Both the position numbers and the translations under genes were made by a program. Below are positions 13,903 through 18,813 of a stretch of DNA of 18,813 nt, in pieces. Every line of letters begins with the position of its first letter. Position 1 is the first letter of the stretch. Under the pieces are notes generated by a model. That model worked only from the letters and a program-made list of their open reading frames with translations. It was not told the DNA's origin and ran no database searches. Source of the DNA: Deltaproteobacteria bacterium UBA5329 (GTDB lineage Bacteria; Desulfobacterota; Syntrophorhabdia; Syntrophorhabdales; Syntrophorhabdaceae); contig DHQV01000085.1 of assembly GCA_002408185.1 (NCBI GenBank), positions 10,774-29,586 of the forward strand. The letters are read 5' to 3'.

Positions 13903-14562
13903 ATGAAACTAATATCTTATGTGATGGGAGCGATCTTATTCTGCGTTCTGTCATCGGCCGCTTATGGCCAGAGCGCTTCATCTGCCACCCTGATAAAACT
14001 GCCCGGGCCGAAATATGACGGGGCGGTCTCTATCGAAAGGGCGCTTAAAGAGAGGCGTTCTGTGAGGATTTACAAGGATGCTCCCCTTTCCCTGAGCGAT
14101 GTATCGCAGATTCTCTGGGCGGCGCAGGGAATAACCGAGCCGAGCCGGGGCTTGAGGACGGCGCCGTCGGCACGCGCCCAATATTTTCTTGCCATCTATT
14201 TGTTCGCGGAGAACGTGACCGGGTTAAAGCAGGGAATGTACCGCTATGCTCCTGCCGGCCATGCGCTTGAGGCTGTCGCCGATTCGGAGATGAAGGGAAA
14301 GTTATATCAGGCGGCAGGGCAGGGCCCGATACAGAAAGCACCAGCGGCGCTCGTAATAACGGGTGCGAAGGACAGGGCAAGGAACGAGAACTGGATGTAC
14401 CTCGAGGCGGGCCATGCTGCGCAAAATGTGTTCCTCGAGGGGGTATCGCTCGGGATCGGCACTGTTGCCATGGCGGGGTTCGATGCGGATGCGGCGGGCA
14501 AGGCGATCGGTTTGCCGGCAGGTGAGAAGGTCCTTTATATAATGCCGATCGGCAAGAAATAG
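13903..14562 (+). CDS. Exported SagB/ThcOx-type nitroreductase-like protein
   Basis: 219 aa with a signal peptide (hydrophobic core ISYVMGAILFCVLSSAA, likely cut after AYG), so it acts outside the cytoplasm. The rest is a nitroreductase fold of the SagB type: ERRSVRIYKDAPLSLSDVSQ (FMN phosphate Arg pair), LWAAQGIT, RTAPSARAQY (SagB-like rather than NfnB-like), AGHAAQNVFLEGVSLGIGTV and a C-terminal MPIGKK. Members bind FMN and carry out oxidation or reduction; the substrate here is unknown. No azole-peptide gene cluster is nearby, so a peptide-modifying role is not supported. Start ATG with GGAGGT 5-6 nt before. It stands just outside the integrative element and reads as an ordinary chromosomal gene. 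Confidence 0.88.
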   Translation: MKLISYVMGAILFCVLSSAAYGQSASSATLIKLPGPKYDGAVSIERALKERRSVRIYKDAPLSLSDVSQILWAAQGITEPSRGLRTAPSARAQYFLAIYLFAENVTGLKQGMYRYAPAGHALEAVADSEMKGKLYQAAGQGPIQKAPAALVITGAKDRARNENWMYLEAGHAAQNVFLEGVSLGIGTVAMAGFDADAAGKAIGLPAGEKVLYIMPIGKK

Positions 14563-14624
14563 ATTATAATGTAGTCCCGGCTGGCATTAGTCGAAGTGAA
14601 CGGAATATTTATGAGGAGATGAAA

Positions 14625-15086
14625 ATGTTCCTTTATCTTGTGCGCCATGGCGAGGCGAGACAGGAGAGTGAAGACTCCGAGCGCGGTCTTACCGATGACG
14701 GAATGAAAAGCGCGCGGAGGATGGGGGAGTTCCTTTCATTCATGGGCACCGAACTCGATACCGTTATCCACAGTACGAAAAAAAGGGCCCGGGAGACTGC
14801 ACAGGCTATATCCGAATCCTTGAGGCCCAAAAAAGAGATGCGGGAAGAAAACGGTCTCGCCCCGAATGATGACCCTGCGGTCTGGGCCGCCAGGATCAAT
14901 GCGATGGAGGAAGACACCGCGATCGTAGGCCATCTTCCCTTTCTCGACAGGTTGCTCGGGCTTCTCGTGATGGGGGACGCCGGCAGGAGGATCATCGATT
15001 TCAAGCCAGTGGGAACGGTCTGCCTGAAACCTGCAGACAACGGCAGGTGGCTTATCACGTGGGTGATCAACCCCGAGGTTATCTGA
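14625..15086 (+). CDS. sixA: Phosphohistidine phosphatase SixA
   Basis: 153 aa, the normal SixA length. This is a histidine phosphatase: catalytic RHG motif at residues 7-9 (LYLVRHGEA), the second histidine H103 in AIVGHLPF, and TKKRARETAQ in the phosphate pocket region. SixA removes phosphate from histidine phosphotransfer domains or PTS-type proteins in the cytoplasm. ATG 14625 is chosen because AGGAG lies 6 nt upstream; ATG 14619 is too close to that site. Its TGA overlaps the rmuC ATG (TGATG), so the two are translationally coupled. The in-window receiver protein is distant, and no functional link can be claimed. Confidence 0.9.
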   Translation: MFLYLVRHGEARQESEDSERGLTDDGMKSARRMGEFLSFMGTELDTVIHSTKKRARETAQAISESLRPKKEMREENGLAPNDDPAVWAARINAMEEDTAIVGHLPFLDRLLGLLVMGDAGRRIIDFKPVGTVCLKPADNGRWLITWVINPEVI

Positions 15087-16450
15087 TGAACTGGCTTGTC
15101 GCATCCCTTTTCTTTTGCGCCGGGGTTGTCCTCGGCGGTTTCATCTTCTCCCTTATAATCACGGTTCGCGCGCGATCGCGGCAGATCGGGCTCGAAACCA
15201 GGGCGGGCTCCGCCGAAGCAATTGCGAATGAACTGAGACAGCAATGTCAGCAGGGTCAGGATGAACTGGAGCGGTGCCGGAAAGAGCTTATTGCCGAACG
15301 GGAATCGAAGGTACAGGCTGTGACGCAGTGTGAAGCCGCGGACAGGCGTCTCAAGGAGGAAATGGAAAATTTCGAGACGATCCGGAAGGAGTTAAGCGAG
15401 ACGTTCAAGGCGCTGTCCCACGATGCCCTTGCGCGGAACACGGACCAGTTCAAAGTGTACGCCGACGATTTCATGAAGCTGGCCGAGGAAAAGATCAAAT
15501 CTCAGAGCACGGAAGGCAAGAAGGAGCTCGAAGGCAAGAAGGAGCTTATCGACAAAAATATAGAGGCTATCGGCAAGACGCTGCAGGAAGTCCAGAGGCG
15601 AGTCGAAGAGGTCGGGAAAATAAGCGGTGAGAAGATAACCGAGGTCAGTACGCTTATCCGCAAGCATGAGGACGTCACGGCAAAACTCAAGGATACGACG
15701 GAACACCTCGGGCGGGCACTGGCGAGTTCAAAGAAGCGTGGTGAATGGGGTGAGCGGATGGCCGAGGATATCATCCGCCTTGTCGGGATGGTGGAGGGCA
15801 TCAATTATATCAAGCAAAAGACGCTCGAGAACGCATCAGGCAGGCCTGACTACACATTTTTCCTGCCGAATAACCTGCGCGTCAACATGGACGTGAAGTT
15901 CCCGCTCGATAATTTCACGCGTTACCTCGACGCCGAGAACGATAACGACAGGAAGAGGTACCGCGAAGAACTTCTCCGGAATACAAAGATCATGATCCGA
16001 CAGGTGACATCCCGCGAGTACATCAATCCTGTCGAAAATACGGTAGATTACGTTATCATGTTCATCCCCAATGAACAGGTCTATAGCTTCATTCAGGAGT
16101 CCGACATGACGATCATGGACGAGGCGCTCAGGCAGAAAGTGATCCTGTGCTCGCCGTTTACTCTGTATGCGGTCCTCGCTGTGATCCGCCAGACGATCGA
16201 GAATTTCAATCTGGAGAGGACAGCCTCAGAGATATTAAAGCTCCTGGCGGAATTCTCGAAGCAGTGGAAGACGTACAAGGAAAAATTCAAGGTGATGGGC
16301 GACCGGATAGATGCGGCGAAAAAGGAATATGATATTCTCGTGACGACACGGACAAATATGCTCGAGAGGCCGCTCAAGAAGATCGACGAATTAAGTATGT
16401 CCGAAGCGATCGCGATCGAGGCGGGAGGCCTCACGCAGGATGAACCCTGA
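15086..16450 (+). CDS. rmuC: DNA recombination protein RmuC
   Basis: 454 aa, within the family's range. An N-terminal membrane anchor (WLVASLFFCAGVVLGGFIFS, about 3-27) is followed by a long coiled coil (about 35-210) and the conserved RmuC core: GEWGE at 219-223, then D255 in GRPDYTFFLP and D269-K271 in NMDVKFP, a PD-(D/E)XK nuclease-like set. RmuC limits DNA inversions at short inverted repeats and is a proposed nuclease. The start is ATG 15086 overlapping the sixA stop, with GAGG 7 nt before; the frame is open further upstream only as a shadow of sixA. It is followed by a small conserved gene. Confidence 0.93.
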   Translation: MNWLVASLFFCAGVVLGGFIFSLIITVRARSRQIGLETRAGSAEAIANELRQQCQQGQDELERCRKELIAERESKVQAVTQCEAADRRLKEEMENFETIRKELSETFKALSHDALARNTDQFKVYADDFMKLAEEKIKSQSTEGKKELEGKKELIDKNIEAIGKTLQEVQRRVEEVGKISGEKITEVSTLIRKHEDVTAKLKDTTEHLGRALASSKKRGEWGERMAEDIIRLVGMVEGINYIKQKTLENASGRPDYTFFLPNNLRVNMDVKFPLDNFTRYLDAENDNDRKRYREELLRNTKIMIRQVTSREYINPVENTVDYVIMFIPNEQVYSFIQESDMTIMDEALRQKVILCSPFTLYAVLAVIRQTIENFNLERTASEILKLLAEFSKQWKTYKEKFKVMGDRIDAAKKEYDILVTTRTNMLERPLKKIDELSMSEAIAIEAGGLTQDEP

Positions 16451-16493
16451 GCGATCGAGCAGGGTAGGAGGTTGCGCCGAAAGGGAGGATCGA

Positions 16494-16700
16494 ATGGAAG
16501 AAGAGAACCGTTTGCGTATTGTCTTGAAACAGCTGATCGAGAACAATGAATATCTCGCCGAGAATTACCGCAAGTGGGCCCGTGTTGCCGCGACGGGTGG
16601 CCTTGACAGTGTGTCCAAAGATATAGACGAGGCAGGTCAGCTGGTCCAGATCGCAACCCAGAAACTGCGGTCCGCCTTAAGTTCTATCGAGCCGATATGA
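16494..16700 (+). CDS. Small conserved protein downstream of rmuC, unknown function
   Basis: 68 aa, with start ATG 16494 five nt after GGGAGG; the upstream open part overlaps the rmuC end and lacks a start signal. It is predicted to be fully helical and charged (MEEENRLRIVLKQLIENNEY, then DIDEAGQLVQIATQKLRSAL), with no cysteines or membrane segment. I recognise no family. It lies 43 bp after rmuC on the same strand and may be its operon partner. Its last 17 nt overlap the end of the convergent SAM hydrolase gene. Confidence 0.72.
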   Translation: MEEENRLRIVLKQLIENNEYLAENYRKWARVAATGGLDSVSKDIDEAGQLVQIATQKLRSALSSIEPI

Positions 16701-17454
16701 CCACCGGATCGCGTTTTTGCACCCCGGTCCGTGTTCTGAAATTACCCTGGAAAACGCCAAATTCGATATAGCCTGAACTGCCTGCAAGGCAGACGATCTC
16801 CCCCTCGTAATAGCTCCGACTCAGTGACGTAAAAGACAACTCGTCGATGGTGATCGTGTACTGTCTGTCCTGGACAAAGGATGCGAACTGCTCGCGGTTT
16901 ATGTTTGTTATCGCGTTGCCGAAATGATCGAACCGCACGATATCACCCGTCATCGTATTTTCCGTTATAACCGGGTGAATATCGTGAAGCACGACAGGGC
17001 CCGTTATTCTTGTTCCGAGAAGTTCAGGCGCAAGCCCGCGGGACAGCCATGCCGCTGCAGGGCTGAATATATCGCGTCCGTGAAATGTTGGGCTTATAGC
17101 TTCACGCATATACTCCGGGTTCTCTATCATCCGGACCTCGGACGCCCGGTCGGCAATGAATGAAAATATGCCGTTATCCGGCCCGACAAAGAAATGCCCG
17201 TTGCGGGACACAGCCACGGGGCGGCGCGAACTGCCAACCGTGGGATCGACGACGACAACATGGACGGTGCCGGCAGGGAAATAGCCCCAGTAATCCTGCA
17301 CGATAAATGCGGCCTCACGTATGTCCTGTGCTTCGACCTGGTGGGTGATGTCGACGACCTGTGCTGTCGGATCCACTGCTAAGATAACGCCCTTCATGAT
17401 CCCCGCATAGGGGTCTTGAGTCCCGAAGTCGGTGCAAAGGGTGATCACGCCCAC
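16684..17454 (-). CDS. SAM hydrolase / SAM hydroxide adenosyltransferase (DUF62)
   Basis: 256 aa, family length. The family uses water to split S-adenosylmethionine into adenosine and methionine (chlorinase and fluorinase relatives use halide). Visible motifs: LCTDFGTQDPYAGIMKG (7-23), VDITHQVEAQDIREAAF, VVVVDPTVGSSRRP, FVGPDNGIFSF, GRDIFSPAAAW and DHFGNAITNI. The usual DPGVG reads DPTVG here. Start GTG 17454, with GAGG 6-7 nt before. It begins 14 nt after the mtnA stop and is likely co-transcribed. Both products deal with the spent parts of SAM, so a methionine salvage or SAM-balance role is reasonable (inference). Confidence 0.9.
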   Translation of the reverse strand: MGVITLCTDFGTQDPYAGIMKGVILAVDPTAQVVDITHQVEAQDIREAAFIVQDYWGYFPAGTVHVVVVDPTVGSSRRPVAVSRNGHFFVGPDNGIFSFIADRASEVRMIENPEYMREAISPTFHGRDIFSPAAAWLSRGLAPELLGTRITGPVVLHDIHPVITENTMTGDIVRFDHFGNAITNINREQFASFVQDRQYTITIDELSFTSLSRSYYEGEIVCLAGSSGYIEFGVFQGNFRTRTGVQKRDPVVISAR

Positions 17455-17468
17455 AATCGCCTCGCTGG

Positions 17469-18494
17469 TTAGAAGAGCATGCCGATATATTTCTTGAAGG
17501 GCTTCTGGATAATGCCTTTTTCCGTTATGAACCCGGTTATGTTGCGTGAAGGCGTAACATCGAAAGCAAAATAGCGGGCCCTGGCGTCCTTTACGGTCAG
17601 AAGCTTGTCGTCGAGGTATTTCACCTCGTGTGCGCTTCGTTCCTCGATTGGGATCTCCTTGCCCGAATGGATCGACGCGTCAAAGGTCGACACCGGCGCC
17701 GCAATGTAGAACGGGATCTTGAAAGCCTTTGCCGCGAGCGAGATCATGAAGGTTCCTATCTTGTTGGCAGTGTCGCCGTTCAGTGCGATCCTGTCAGCAC
17801 CCGTGATGACCTTCGTGACGACCTTATTGGAGCATAACAGCCCGGCATGGTTCTCGGGTACGAGCTCCACGGGTATGTCGTCCTGCATGAGTTCCCAGAC
17901 GGTAAGACGCGAACCCTGCATGTAGGGTCGTGTTTCCGTGGCGATGACCTTTATTTTCTTGCCCGTCTCATGGGCCGCGCGTATGACCCCGAGCGCTGTT
18001 CCGTATCCTCCGGTCGCAAGTGCGCCGGCGTTGCAGTGTGTCAGTATCGTGTCGCCATTCTGGATAAGTTCAGCACCATAAAGGGAAAGCATCCGGTTGT
18101 TTTCGATGTCTTCAACATGGATCGCGAGCGCCTCGCCAAGCAGGTCCTCGACAAGGTCGGTATCACCTGCATACCTGTGGAAGGCATCCTTCATCTTTCC
18201 GAGGGCCCAAAACAGGTTTACCGCAGTGGGACGCGTGTCCCCGAGTTTTTTAGCTATGCGTTCAACGTCGACTGCTGCGATGGACTTGTTCGCTTTTTTG
18301 CGTTCCTTAACGCCAAGCACCATACCATAGGCCGCCACAATGCCCAGCAGCGGGGCCCCGCGGACCGTCATGTTGTTGATGGCTGTTATGACGTCGGCCA
18401 GGGCAGAGCATTTGACATATGTCTTCTTGAACGGAAGGGTCCTCTGGTCGAGAAGATAAAGGATACCGTTCTTCCAGTAGATGTGGTCTGTCAT
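17469..18494 (-). CDS. mtnA: Methylthioribose-1-phosphate isomerase
   Basis: 341 aa. It converts 5-methylthioribose-1-phosphate to methylthioribulose-1-phosphate in methionine salvage, in the cytoplasm. The family blocks are complete: MTVRGAPLLGI (42-52), catalytic C154 in HCNAGALATGGYGTALG, ETRPYMQGSRLT, D234 in ITGADRIALNGD, NKIGT, and the closing AFDVTP with ITEKGI. The start at ATG 18494 has GGAGG 7 nt before. A longer frame to 18545 would add residues encoded by GGCGTAAGGCGT-type repeats and is rejected. It is followed by the SAM hydrolase gene and preceded by gatB on the same strand. Confidence 0.93.
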   Translation of the reverse strand: MTDHIYWKNGILYLLDQRTLPFKKTYVKCSALADVITAINNMTVRGAPLLGIVAAYGMVLGVKERKKANKSIAAVDVERIAKKLGDTRPTAVNLFWALGKMKDAFHRYAGDTDLVEDLLGEALAIHVEDIENNRMLSLYGAELIQNGDTILTHCNAGALATGGYGTALGVIRAAHETGKKIKVIATETRPYMQGSRLTVWELMQDDIPVELVPENHAGLLCSNKVVTKVITGADRIALNGDTANKIGTFMISLAAKAFKIPFYIAAPVSTFDASIHSGKEIPIEERSAHEVKYLDDKLLTVKDARARYFAFDVTPSRNITGFITEKGIIQKPFKKYIGMLF

Positions 18495-18705
18495 TTTAAA
18501 CCTCCGTAAGGCGTAAGGCGTGATGGCGTAAGGCGTTGAACGCACGTCTTCAAACCCGGCATTTCGTCAAAAGGCTATCTGAACTTATTTTACGTTATTT
18601 CGACAAAAGTTGGTATTTTATCTCTAGCAAAATATTAAATATTCGTCATTCAGGCGCCAAGCGCCGGGATGACGGCAGGGGTTAAACGCCTTACACCTGA
18701 CGGTT
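18495..18705. repeat. Intergenic repeat cluster between gatB and mtnA
   Basis: CGTAAGGCGT units occur at about 18505-18536. A 10-bp inverted copy, AACGCCTTAC, lies at 18685-18694 (partner GTAAGGCGTT 18529-18538). Between them sits an AT-rich core and a hairpin 18644-18674 with CGTCAT/ATGACG ends and GGCGC/GCGCC inside, like the common CGTCATTC-type REP element. The inverted ends and size (about 165 bp) recall a small palindromic mobile unit. Confidence 0.5.
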
Positions 18706-18813
18706 TCATTCCTTCAATTTCTTCAAGAGTATCTCATTCAGTAATGCTGGGTTCGCTTTTCCTTTGGTTTCCTTCATCGCTTGGCCAACGAAAAATCCGA
18801 GGAGTTTTTCCTT
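18706..18813 (-). CDS. gatB: Aspartyl/glutamyl-tRNA amidotransferase subunit B (3' end only)
   Basis: The last 35 codons of GatB, running in from the right edge; stop TGA at 18706-18708. The end reads KEKLLGFFVGQAMKETKGKA then NPALLNEILLKKL, the well-conserved GatB/YqeY tail domain ('LxGFfVGqvMkxtkGkAnPxlvnelL'). GatB works with GatA and GatC to amidate Glu-tRNA-Gln or Asp-tRNA-Asn. The start and rest lie outside the window. Confidence 0.9.
   Translation of the reverse strand, partial: KEKLLGFFVGQAMKETKGKANPALLNEILLKKLKE

Noticed and set aside
13903..14562. Peptide-modifying SagB cluster
   Set aside because: Only the nitroreductase-like gene is present, with a signal peptide; no cyclodehydratase, YcaO or precursor peptide gene lies near.
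18495..18545. Longer N-terminus of mtnA from ATG 18545
   Set aside because: The added residues are translated from GGCGTAAGGCGT repeats, and the internal ATG 18494 has a strong ribosome site.
1..18813. CRISPR array or long tandem repeats
   Set aside because: No regularly spaced 24-40 bp repeats were seen on either strand; only short repeats and palindromes.

Overview
The window looks like a bacterial chromosome of moderate GC. The gene mix (treZ with a bacterial-type debranching enzyme, gatB-mtnA, sixA-rmuC, CspA, RpoH-type remnants) would fit a Desulfobacterota/deltaproteobacterial lineage. That placement is inference from gene content only.

Layout. (1) 1-3071, minus strand: a trehalose/glycogen operon, treZ followed with a 4-nt overlap by a debranching enzyme that runs off the left edge. 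(2) 3072-6978: an accessory 'graveyard' with few intact genes. These are a cold-shock protein, a small Cys-rich protein and a stand-alone receiver domain. Between them lie fragments: a 45-nt 3' part of a tRNA-Cys gene, the C-terminus of an RpoH-like sigma factor, an ScpB-like N-terminus and the C-terminus of an Abi_2-type abortive infection gene. (3) 6979-13703, plus strand: a compact integrative element. It holds an unrecognised 573-aa protein, a DUF5659-like protein, a Toprim(DUF3854)/AAA+ replication protein, two small ORFs (one a zinc finger), an excisionase-like protein, an XRE repressor and a tyrosine integrase. The integrase ends 14 bp from the CCA end of (4) a tRNA-Ala(GGC) gene at 13704-13779 on the minus strand. 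(5) 13903-16700, plus: a SagB-type nitroreductase, then sixA-rmuC and a small conserved protein. (6) 16684-18813, minus: end of gatB, mtnA, and a SAM hydrolase (DUF62).

How they work together. The element genes from 8838 to 12215 overlap or nearly touch and look like one replication/excision operon. The repressor and integrase form a second unit, driven by a consensus promoter with a perfect palindrome in its spacer and an almost absent 5' leader. Repeats of TGTGAAGT upstream of the repressor and inside the integrase 3' end look like arm-type sites. The left attachment site is not visible as a tRNA-Ala duplicate; a 14-bp direct repeat (5391 and 13684) is the only weak candidate. The most novel item is the 573-aa cargo protein, which has no recognised N-terminal domain and a C-terminus resembling sigma-70 region 4. 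Calls rest on reading the sequence; no database search was run.
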